Shown here: positions 6,516-12,711 of the stretch, one piece after another | Position numbering within the stretch: position 1 is the stretch's first letter | Layout: every line of letters begins with the position of its first letter | Virus record (IMG/VR): IMGVR_UViG_3300042515_001753 | Coordinates: 62,001 to 126,000 of that record | Source: a virus | Reading direction: 5' to 3' (one strand) | DNA length: 64,000 bases | Position numbers and translations under genes: made by a program | Notes under the pieces: model-generated | What the model was told of the DNA's origin: nothing | Database searches by the model: none | What the model saw: the letters and a program-made list of their open reading frames with translations, nothing else

Positions 6516-7184
6516 TCAATTAAAAGTGCTGTCTGGTTCCAGAGCAATCCAGTAAGAAAGATTGTGCTTCGTGTTGGTAAATTGTGACAGAAGTTTCCTT
6601 GACACAACTACATTATAAGCACCAGAAACAATCTTACTGATGTTCTCAACCTTGAAGTTGAAAGTAAATTGTTCGTCAGTTTCACCCACAACGATGGAGT
6701 ATTCGTTAGAAGTATCATTCTTCTTGTCACGAACTACCAGACGAATCACACCAGCATCACCGATTGCCGAAATATCGGGCAACTGATAAACTCCTGCTGC
6801 TTTCACCAGTTTCTCCAGAGCACCAGTTTCAAGTTGGAAGCACACATCCTCAGAAGGAAGTTTGATTTCTTTTTCTGGGGGAGAAATGATTACGTTAGGG
6901 TCGGCATAGAAGTACTTGACCCTACGCTTACCTTCACGAATGGTAATATAAGAATTCTCAGTAAAATCAAGGTCTGGGTCCTGATGAAGACTCAAACCAT
7001 TCAGGAACTGATTCAGGTCATAAACCGCAAATTCACGGGGGAACTCTTCGGTAATTTCTGCCTCTGCCAGAATGTTCTTGGCAATAGAAATTGTACGAAG
7101 TTTATTACCCTGCTTGACGAGAATAGACTGATTGATGCCAGCAAAGTTCTTGAGAAGAGTCAGGGTATTGTCAGAGAGTTTCAT
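6516..7184 (-). CDS. 45: Sliding clamp gp45
   Basis: DNA polymerase processivity clamp, 222 residues (T4 has 228). In T4 it also serves as the mobile enhancer of late transcription through gp55. The start at 7184 gives MKLSDNTLTLLKNFAGIN, which aligns with the T4 start. An ATG at 7205 in the same frame has no better ribosome site. Blocks such as FAVYDLNQFLNGLSL, YFYADPNVIISPP and a C-terminal YWIALEPDST match the clamp family. It follows the DUF3310 gene and shares its consensus promoter at 7670-7698. gp55, its late-transcription partner, is also in this window. Confidence 0.96.
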   Translation of the reverse strand: MKLSDNTLTLLKNFAGINQSILVKQGNKLRTISIAKNILAEAEITEEFPREFAVYDLNQFLNGLSLHQDPDLDFTENSYITIREGKRRVKYFYADPNVIISPPEKEIKLPSEDVCFQLETGALEKLVKAAGVYQLPDISAIGDAGVIRLVVRDKKNDTSNEYSIVVGETDEQFTFNFKVENISKIVSGAYNVVVSRKLLSQFTNTKHNLSYWIALEPDSTFN

Positions 7185-7210
7185 AGTGTTTTCTTTCAGT
7201 TTCATAATAA

Positions 7211-7654
7211 TCAGCGATTGAATTCAGTAAGTCCATTATCTTTACGAGTATAATGCCCATCAAAGTGGAGAAGTAGCATAGCATAGTGAATGACTTTCAT
7301 CAAGTCACGCTTATTGCGACCATCCTTGTCTCCATAACGAGAACCATATTTGAGGATGTTTGCCTGACAGAAACCTGCTGCTAGCTTCTTTGCTGCCATC
7401 AGGTCAATAGTCTGAATATCGGCATAACCATCACTATCACCACAATAATGCCCGTGATAGGTAGTGGTCACATAATCCTCAACATCTTTAAGGATTTTAT
7501 CTTCGTTGTATTTCCAAAGATGATTTGTTTTATCAGTCATAGTAACAGGAGTTTTTGTAACATTAAGTATGCCAGTCTCACCATTCATAGTGAGATTGAA
7601 TTTATTGATAAGATTTTGTTCGTCTTCAGGTCCAAACATAAGGGGAGAAGTCAT
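7211..7654 (-). CDS. DUF3310-like protein
   Basis: 147 residues. The C-terminal half resembles the DUF3310 family of small phage and bacterial proteins: YHGHYCGDSDGYADIQTIDLM, GFCQANILKYGSRYGDKD and RDLMKVIHYAMLLLHF, with the family's pattern of an H-Y start, G-F-x-x-x-N-x-x-K-Y-x-x-R-Y-G-x-K and a final helix. The N-terminal 65 residues are not recognised. The start at 7654 has an unusually strong ribosome site (GGGGGAGG). It is the first gene after a perfect sigma-70 promoter and heads the replisome operon. The family is sometimes linked to nucleotide metabolism, but its function is not settled. Confidence 0.75.
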   Translation of the reverse strand: MTSPLMFGPEDEQNLINKFNLTMNGETGILNVTKTPVTMTDKTNHLWKYNEDKILKDVEDYVTTTYHGHYCGDSDGYADIQTIDLMAAKKLAAGFCQANILKYGSRYGDKDGRNKRDLMKVIHYAMLLLHFDGHYTRKDNGLTEFNR

Positions 7655-7669
7655 AATTAACCTCCCCCA

Positions 7670-7698
7670 ATTATATCAGAAAGGAAGGTCAATGTCAA
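7670..7698 (-). promoter_or_regulatory. Consensus sigma-70 promoter for the gp45 operon
   Basis: TTGACA (7698-7693), a spacer of exactly 17 bases and TATAAT (7675-7670) on the minus strand. It overlaps the last codons of cobS and lies 16 bases upstream of the DUF3310 start. It needs no phage factor on paper and should fire early. Confidence 0.9.
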
Positions 7699-8821
7699 TC
7701 TCCCTACCACCCCCAATAGTCAGTTCAAGAGTTTCAGAAGGCATTACAAAATCAGCATCAATCTTATCATACAGTTCCAAGAAGGCAGTTTTGGTTTCAT
7801 CATCAAAACGATTGATACAAACCTGAATTGCCTTTGCCTTATCACCAAAGATGCTGTAGGCACGGACGATATGAACCAGTCGGCGGGTGGAGATGATTTC
7901 CTCAATACCACCATCATAGAAGGTCTTACGGATTACATCACCCCAATCTGCCAATCGCTTGCAGAAATCATCAATCTCGGTAAGACCCAGAGATGCTGCG
8001 ATGCCCTGAAGGATGCGAATCTCAGTAGCAGCAGCAGGATATGGTTGCTCAAAGGTCACGCAGAACCGCTCTAGGAACGCTTCGTTGAGCACGTTGGTGC
8101 CGATGAACCTACCGTCCTCAGAACCCTTTCCTTTGGTGTTTGCGGTGGCAATCACGTTGAATCCGGGAGCGGGTTTGACGAACCGTCCGATTTTTTTCAG
8201 GAAGACACCCTTACCTTCAAGAATAGATTGAAGGCACAGGATTTTATTGGAAGCAAGGTCAACCTCATCCAAAAGCAATACGGCACCACGCTCAAGTGCC
8301 TCAATCACGGGTCCGTTGTGCCAAGCAGTTTCACCATTCACAAGTCGGAAACCACCAATCAAATCATCCTCATCAGTCTCAATCGTAATATTCACACGAA
8401 TCAGTTCTCGCTTCAGTTGAGCACACGCTTGCTCCACACTGAACGTTTTACCATTACCCGAAAGACCCGTAATGAATGTAGGATAAAAAAGACGAGACTG
8501 AAGAATTTTTTTAACGTCAGCAAAACTACCAAACTTGACGAAGGTATCATCTTTATCGGGAATAAGGTTTTGGTGATGTTCGGGAAGAACTGCAACATTT
8601 TGGAAAGAACGCTCAATCTCTTCTACACGCTCTTGAGTCACTTCAAGGTTCCATTTGCCACGAGAAGTTTTGTATTGTGAGAGTTTATTACTTACGGTTT
8701 GGTAGTTGAGCGAACGAGAGGCACAGAAACCCCTGAGGTCGCCAGAAGTAATTTCAGTACCATAGAGTTCTTTGATTGCTTCAATTAGTTGGGCGTCATT
8801 CACGGCAGTTTTGCGGGACAT
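7676..8821 (-). CDS. cobS: CobS-type MoxR-family AAA+ ATPase
   Basis: 381 residues, known in cyanophages as cobS after the cobaltochelatase subunit. The N-terminal 60 residues look like a small helical DNA-binding-like domain (AIKELYGTEITSGDLRGFCA). The AAA+ core follows: Walker A GLSGNGKT (119-126), DDLIGGF and WHNGPV of MoxR/CobS type, Walker B LLLDEVD (182-188), sensor region NVIATANTKGKG, and an arginine-finger area EAFLERFCV. By family it would power a metal chelatase or a VWA-partner remodelling machine. The gene for a large VWA protein lies two genes upstream, which fits a CobS/CobT or MoxR/VWA pair. It has a TATAAT box after a terminator upstream, and no strong ribosome site. Confidence 0.9.
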   Translation of the reverse strand: MSRKTAVNDAQLIEAIKELYGTEITSGDLRGFCASRSLNYQTVSNKLSQYKTSRGKWNLEVTQERVEEIERSFQNVAVLPEHHQNLIPDKDDTFVKFGSFADVKKILQSRLFYPTFITGLSGNGKTFSVEQACAQLKRELIRVNITIETDEDDLIGGFRLVNGETAWHNGPVIEALERGAVLLLDEVDLASNKILCLQSILEGKGVFLKKIGRFVKPAPGFNVIATANTKGKGSEDGRFIGTNVLNEAFLERFCVTFEQPYPAAATEIRILQGIAASLGLTEIDDFCKRLADWGDVIRKTFYDGGIEEIISTRRLVHIVRAYSIFGDKAKAIQVCINRFDDETKTAFLELYDKIDADFVMPSETLELTIGGGREIDIDLPF

Positions 8822-8854
8822 AATGTAGTTAGGTGGTTTTGTTTAACTGAAGTA

Positions 8855-8860
8855 ATTATA
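8855..8860 (-). promoter_or_regulatory. Putative -10 box for cobS
   Basis: TATAAT on the minus strand, 4 bases past the T-tract of the preceding terminator and 33 bases before the cobS start. No convincing -35 box is seen. Confidence 0.5.
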
Positions 8861-8864
8861 CAAC

Positions 8865-8889
8865 AAAAAAGAGGGTCGTGGGACCCCCT
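8865..8889 (-). terminator. Intrinsic terminator before cobS
   Basis: GGGTC (8873-8877) pairs with GACCC (8882-8886), with flanking partial pairing and a run of six T residues on the minus strand (8870-8865). It ends the transcript that carries the 64-residue ORF. Confidence 0.85.
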
Positions 8890-8899
8890 ATGGACGGTT

Positions 8900-9094
8900 T
8901 TAAGATTGGACCTGCTGGTTTCGCAGTTTATCTATGTACTCAAGACTCGCACAGTGACCCCTATAACCAGGATAATATTCATTCACCATAGCAGGAATAC
9001 CCATAGCAGTAATCGCACTGTCACACTTCACCCAAACTTCTTTGGTTTCGTGATTTACAACGTGTTCTAATCTCAATTTGTTAGTCTTCTTCAT
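8900..9094 (-). CDS. 64-residue hypothetical protein
   Basis: Short ORF beginning at the ATG at 9094, which lies 14 bases inside the end of the preceding capsid-targeted protein gene, so it is probably coupled. The translation reads MKKTNKLRLEHVVNHETKEV, then VWVKCDSAITAMGIPAMVNEY and YPGYRGHCASLEYIDKL. It has two cysteines and conserved-looking aromatic residues but no family that I recognise. A terminator follows 11 bases after its stop, which supports it as the last real gene of the unit. Confidence 0.6.
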   Translation of the reverse strand: MKKTNKLRLEHVVNHETKEVWVKCDSAITAMGIPAMVNEYYPGYRGHCASLEYIDKLRNQQVQS

Positions 9095-9641
9095 AAGTAA
9101 ATGTTTTGTTTTTGACTTTTGTATCAAACTCACCAGTTCTTCCTGGTTTCATTTTTCCAACTCCAACATTCTTACCTTTACCAGGCCAAGATGTTTTGGA
9201 TGTTCCTTTCAGTGTAGCAGATCCTCCTGGTTTGCGTTGAATCAGAACGGAGTCCTGATCATCCTTTGATGACCCTGATTTTACATTCTTTTTGTGCTTA
9301 AGTCCAGCCTCTGTGCCCAGTTTCTCAACTGTCCTCTTAAAGATTTTCTTACCCATTTTACCAGAAGAAACTACGTGAGATTTTTCACCCACTTTTTTCT
9401 CATCTGGAGTTCCTGGGTTTTCAGTATATCTTCCGGATACTTTTGTTGGACCTGGAAGACCGGCACCTCTAATTCTTCTTTCGGTTCTTGAAGACCTTGC
9501 TTTGTTTTCTGCTTTTGATTTGTCACCTCGCTGCCCAGAAAGAATTGCCATTCCACCCTTTTCAGACTTACTCATTACGCGAGTAAGAGAAGTCTCTTGG
9601 ATAGAATAGCATTCTACCATAAATTCCTGAAAGGTCTTCAT
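9081..9641 (-). CDS. Putative internal head protein with capsid-targeting N-terminus, DUF3293-like
   Basis: 186 residues, strongly basic. The start at 9641 gives MKTFQEFMVE, very close to the T4 capsid-targeting peptide MKTYQEFIAE, which sends internal proteins into the prohead and is then cut by the gp21 protease. The rest has AILSGQRGDKSKAENKARSS, a Gly/Pro-rich SGRYTENPG, then HVVSSGKMGKKIFKRTVEKLG and DSVLIQRKPGG, an order that recalls small DUF3293-type proteins. A late box of the CTAAATA type lies about 20 bases upstream. I infer a DNA-packed, possibly injected, internal protein. The domain match is tentative. Confidence 0.65.
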   Translation of the reverse strand: MKTFQEFMVECYSIQETSLTRVMSKSEKGGMAILSGQRGDKSKAENKARSSRTERRIRGAGLPGPTKVSGRYTENPGTPDEKKVGEKSHVVSSGKMGKKIFKRTVEKLGTEAGLKHKKNVKSGSSKDDQDSVLIQRKPGGSATLKGTSKTSWPGKGKNVGVGKMKPGRTGEFDTKVKNKTFTYEED

Positions 9642-9661
9642 TTTTATAAGCACTTTTTGAG

Positions 9662-9669
9662 TATTTAGT
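9662..9669 (-). promoter_or_regulatory. Late-promoter variant (ACTAAATA)
   Basis: ACTAAATA on the minus strand, placed just after the VWA gene and 20 bases before the start of the capsid-targeted protein. The same variant precedes gp20. Confidence 0.5.
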
Positions 9670-11840
9670 TAAGCAACCAATTCAATAAACTCACCAAGAA
9701 TCTTCTTATTCATTTTTTTAGAACTCAAAGACTTGACAAAAGCAGATTTAATTTGTGCCTTTGAGGCATCTTCGGCAACCTTGAACTCACTATCACTATT
9801 GAGAGCAGAGGAAGAAATACCAAAGTAAGTATGATAACCAGAAGTAGTAAGGGCAAAACTGCGCTCTTTCTTCCAGCGTGTCATTACTTTGTGATATTCA
9901 TCTCCAATATATCCGGTATAATTCCGAATAAAATGCCCGGCATCACGACTATCAAGAATACGCATTCCAATAAAATTCACGCTGGGAAACTTGTCACGGA
10001 GATTTCTGAGAAGAAGGTCCGTAAAAGATGTATTGTTATTCCAAGTATTTTCAGAAAACTTATAAACATTTCCAGTCTTACGGTCACGAAGGTAGGAATT
10101 ATCTTGAATGTAATGAGTTCCTAGAAAACTTTCCTTTTCCCAGTGTCGTTTGATTTCCCGATAATACTTCAGAGGAGCTGCTTCACCATCAGTCAGAATT
10201 ACACACTGGACTTTCTGAAGTTTATGTTCTTTCTGAAAATGTGGAAGAATTTGATGTAAGGCAACAAGTGACTCATTCAGTGGAGTTCCGGAAAGAGTTA
10301 GTTTATGGGGAGCAGAATACTTACAATTACCATAATTGGAGCGGTCATACTGTTTGGCAACCCGATAGATATTCTTGAGTTGAGTATCAAGAACCGAACT
10401 TTTTACCTTGCTGGTAAATAGGTTCAGAAGACCAAATGTATAATCAACCACGAGTTCATTCTCTTTACGAACGGTATGTTCTTTAGGAGTGATTACTTTA
10501 CCATCGGCATCATATGAAGACCTATAGTTCCAATCATTTGTAAAGGCATAAACCTCAAAAGGAATATTAACCTTATTGCAGAACCAAATAAGATTATAAA
10601 GTTGCTTGACAGTATCCATAAGAACGCTACTCATAGACCCAGACCAGTCCAGAATAAAAACCAGACCGTGATTTTTACCGGTGGCAAATGTGGTTACTTT
10701 CTTGAACAAATCCTCCTGATACTTATAGGTATGAAGTTTCGTACAGTCCAGAACACCAGTCTTAGAAACTGATGCACGGGCATAGGAGTCTGCTGCCTTA
10801 CGACACTCAAACTCTTTCACTAGATAATTGACTTCCTTTTGTGCCGAACGCTTGAAATCTACATAATCGGCATCTACTGCGGTAAAGATTCCACTATCTT
10901 CGTGAATATAGATTTGATTATTCCAAGTTTCTTTACAATAATCGTGAATAATTTGATTAGAAATAATCGCAGAATCTAGATTCAATTTAGGAACTTCAAT
11001 ATAATTAGTTTCTTGAATGTTGTTATTCACTAGTTCCTTAAGGTTTTCCTCAAGAGAACTCATAGTCTTCACCTCCGGTTCAGAGTGTTCCCCACCAGTT
11101 TGTTGAGTATTTTGGTCCTCAAATTTTTCACCTTGAGTTTGTTGTTCAGACCCAGAGGTTTGTTGCTTATCGCCATCACCTTCACCATCCTCTTCGGGAG
11201 AAAGTTCTTGCTGTTCTTCAGATTGGTCTCCCGCACCAGAACCAGAAGACTTTTCGTGATTATCAAGACTGGGGAGTTTGGTAGGTTCTTCTTGCTTTTG
11301 CTTACAGTAATCATAAAGAACCTTGGCAGCATCCAGAGTTTCATCAAAGGTTTCTGCCTTACCAATCATATCAACAATTTCTTGCTCCTTATTGGTAAAT
11401 TCAAGAGTCAAGAAATTACCAACCTTGAAGTAAAGATTTGCACGGTCGGCAAGATTATGTGTTGAAAGGTCATCATCACCAATCTGAAAGAAATCTTCTT
11501 CCTGAAGTTCCCGATAGGCACCATAGAAGGTCTTTGCCAATCCGGCATAACGGCGTTTGATGAGTTTCTCTACACGAGCATCCTCACATACATTCACAAA
11601 CTGCTGAGGAACCTGAACTTGCTCACTCCAGTCCTCATCAGGCGTATAAAGTGAATGGGATACCTCGTGGGCAACCAACATATCATAGACACAATTACTT
11701 GCCTTCTGCCACATAGGAAGCGTCAGAACCCGTGTATGAACATTAAAGCAGGCAGTCTCAACCTTCTTGTGTTCCACAATCAGGTCTTCCGTTGCCAGAA
11801 GACGGGCGAGCATACCTTTTACTTCAAAATTTACGGTCAT
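9669..11840 (-). CDS. Large HExxH and VWA-domain protein (CobT-like partner of CobS)
   Basis: 723 residues, often annotated as a peptidase in cyanophages. Three parts are visible. Residues 1-190 hold an HEVSH zincin motif (58-62) followed by VNVCEDARVEKLIKRRY. Residues about 195-270 form an acidic, low-complexity linker rich in Glu, Gln, Ser and Gly. The rest has a VWA domain with MIDAS DWSGSM near residue 400, GTPLNES and ILTDGEA. This is the layout of CobT-like chelatase subunits and of VWA proteins paired with MoxR ATPases. CobS, encoded two genes downstream, is the likely partner. It is preceded by a terminator and a TATAAT box. Confidence 0.88.
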   Translation of the reverse strand: MTVNFEVKGMLARLLATEDLIVEHKKVETACFNVHTRVLTLPMWQKASNCVYDMLVAHEVSHSLYTPDEDWSEQVQVPQQFVNVCEDARVEKLIKRRYAGLAKTFYGAYRELQEEDFFQIGDDDLSTHNLADRANLYFKVGNFLTLEFTNKEQEIVDMIGKAETFDETLDAAKVLYDYCKQKQEEPTKLPSLDNHEKSSGSGAGDQSEEQQELSPEEDGEGDGDKQQTSGSEQQTQGEKFEDQNTQQTGGEHSEPEVKTMSSLEENLKELVNNNIQETNYIEVPKLNLDSAIISNQIIHDYCKETWNNQIYIHEDSGIFTAVDADYVDFKRSAQKEVNYLVKEFECRKAADSYARASVSKTGVLDCTKLHTYKYQEDLFKKVTTFATGKNHGLVFILDWSGSMSSVLMDTVKQLYNLIWFCNKVNIPFEVYAFTNDWNYRSSYDADGKVITPKEHTVRKENELVVDYTFGLLNLFTSKVKSSVLDTQLKNIYRVAKQYDRSNYGNCKYSAPHKLTLSGTPLNESLVALHQILPHFQKEHKLQKVQCVILTDGEAAPLKYYREIKRHWEKESFLGTHYIQDNSYLRDRKTGNVYKFSENTWNNNTSFTDLLLRNLRDKFPSVNFIGMRILDSRDAGHFIRNYTGYIGDEYHKVMTRWKKERSFALTTSGYHTYFGISSSALNSDSEFKVAEDASKAQIKSAFVKSLSSKKMNKKILGEFIELVA

Positions 11841-11865
11841 CGGAGTTCGTTTGTCTTATGAACCT

Positions 11866-11871
11866 ATTATA
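11866..11871 (-). promoter_or_regulatory. Putative -10 box for the VWA gene
   Basis: TATAAT on the minus strand directly abuts the T-tract of the upstream terminator and lies 25 bases before the VWA start. The -35 region is not recognisable. Confidence 0.5.
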
Positions 11872-11899
11872 CAAAAAAAGAGGGTCTTGAGGACCCTCT
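11872..11899 (-). terminator. Intrinsic terminator before the VWA gene
   Basis: Perfect 8-base arms AGAGGGTC (11879-11886) and GACCCTCT (11892-11899) with a five-base loop, followed on the minus strand by seven T residues. It closes the unit of the 184-residue gene. Confidence 0.92.
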
Positions 11900-11927
11900 G
11901 TGTGCCAGTTTTGGAAGTGGTTTTTTA

Positions 11928-12482
11928 TTAGTTATGCTTTGGAGATTTGCCAATCTCATCAAATCTTTTTCTTTCAGTCTCTCTTGTAATGGCACTTACA
12001 ATTTTAGCAGACCTTTTCTTCTTTCCTTCATCACCAGTAGCAATTCCAGAGCGAGCAAGTTCCCCCGCCTTACGATACATTTTTGTTTGGGGAAGTTCTT
12101 TCTTCTCTTCGTCCAAAATACTCTGCTTCCACTCTTCACTCATATTTGCCATAATGACCAGAGCACTCTCATTAGTGTCGGCATAACCTTCGGAAACTAG
12201 GTGCTCAAGAATGGTGTCAAAAAGGTCTGTTTCCACTTCTTCAGGACGATATCCACCACTTGTTGCTGTTGGAGTTCCTCTTCCTTTACCAGCAGGAGCA
12301 ACAATCTTAGAAACTACTTTTCCAACGGGATTTGTTTTCATAAAATTAGCACCTTTCTCAAGAGCACCTTTTACAGCATCTTGAACATTCTCATCAAGTT
12401 CTTCTACTTCTTCTACAACTTCTTGAGGTTGATGAACCTGTAAATAAGCTTCATAAAGTTCTCTAACTTCTTGTTCTCTCAT
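11928..12482 (-). CDS. Cyanophage structural-type protein with EGYADTxESA motif
   Basis: 184 residues of unknown function. The acidic N-terminus MREQEVRELYEAYLQVH is followed by a Glu-rich stretch, a lysine/glycine-rich middle (GKVVSKIVAPAGKGRG), then LFDTILEHLVSEGYADTNES and ALVIMANMSEEWKQSILDE. I recall that last block as a motif that recurs in several cyanophage virion-associated proteins. The C-terminus is basic. A clear late box (TATAAATA) lies 20 bases upstream and a strong terminator downstream, so it forms a single-gene late unit. This fits a virion or head-assembly protein rather than a replication factor, although the neighbours are recombination genes. Confidence 0.7.
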   Translation of the reverse strand: MREQEVRELYEAYLQVHQPQEVVEEVEELDENVQDAVKGALEKGANFMKTNPVGKVVSKIVAPAGKGRGTPTATSGGYRPEEVETDLFDTILEHLVSEGYADTNESALVIMANMSEEWKQSILDEEKKELPQTKMYRKAGELARSGIATGDEGKKKRSAKIVSAITRETERKRFDEIGKSPKHN

Positions 12483-12501
12483 TTTTCCAAAACTTTCTAA
12501 T

Positions 12502-12509
12502 TATTTATA
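12502..12509 (-). promoter_or_regulatory. Late promoter for the 184-residue gene
   Basis: TATAAATA on the minus strand, 20 bases upstream of the start at 12482. It overlaps the stop region of the tiny basic ORF. Confidence 0.75.
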
Positions 12510-12639
12510 AAAAAAAACACTCCGAAGAGTGCTTTTTCTTAAAGGCTTTGAGTCGTGCCTTTGCCTGTCGGAGTGCCTGCGGTTTGAGTCTCCGCTTCTG
12601 CTCCTTGCGTGAATGGTGTTGCCAGTTTGGAAGTTTCAT
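12505..12639 (-). CDS. 44-residue highly basic protein
   Basis: Tiny ORF with a good ribosome site (AAGGGA) before the ATG at 12639. The translation starts MKLPNWQHHSRKEQKRRLKP, goes on with QALRQAKARLKAFKKKHSSE and ends CFFL. About a third of the residues are Lys or Arg, in a helix-like register, so nucleic acid binding is plausible. The last codons run through a GC stem, a TTCG loop and a T-tract, so the terminator is part of the coding sequence. A TTGACT/TATTGT promoter lies just upstream. It is not a family I can name. Confidence 0.55.
   Translation of the reverse strand: MKLPNWQHHSRKEQKRRLKPQALRQAKARLKAFKKKHSSECFFL
12509..12536 (-). terminator. Terminator inside the end of the basic ORF
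   Basis: CACTC (12518-12522) and GAGTG (12527-12531) with a CGAA/TTCG tetraloop, followed on the minus strand by nine T residues. T residues on the other side could make it bidirectional. Confidence 0.8.
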
Positions 12640-12660
12640 TTTCCCTTTGCTTATGAGAAC

Positions 12661-12689
12661 ACAATACTATCTATAATCACGGAAGTCAA
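12661..12689 (-). promoter_or_regulatory. Sigma-70-like promoter for the basic ORF
   Basis: TTGACT (12689-12684), 17-base spacer and TATTGT (12666-12661) on the minus strand, 22 bases before the ORF start. It is weaker than the other sigma-70 promoters here. Confidence 0.5.
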
Positions 12690-12711
12690 GAGGTCCAGTT
12701 GGGAAAGTGTC

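Noticed and set aside
6500-6607. 36-residue N-terminal extension of the HExxH protein
   Set aside because: It overlaps gp45 coding sequence in another frame and is poor in protein-like composition; ATG 6499 is the natural start.
7185-7205. Upstream ATG for gp45
   Set aside because: Seven extra residues do not align with the clamp family start, and the ribosome site is no better; kept only as an alternative.
6669-7253. 194-codon plus-strand ORF opposite gp45
   Set aside because: It mirrors the sliding clamp gene; no ribosome site, promoter or recognisable motif.
9371-9556. Alternative minus-strand frame within the capsid-targeted gene
   Set aside because: No ribosome site, fully nested, Lys/Gln-rich shadow of the repetitive basic gene.
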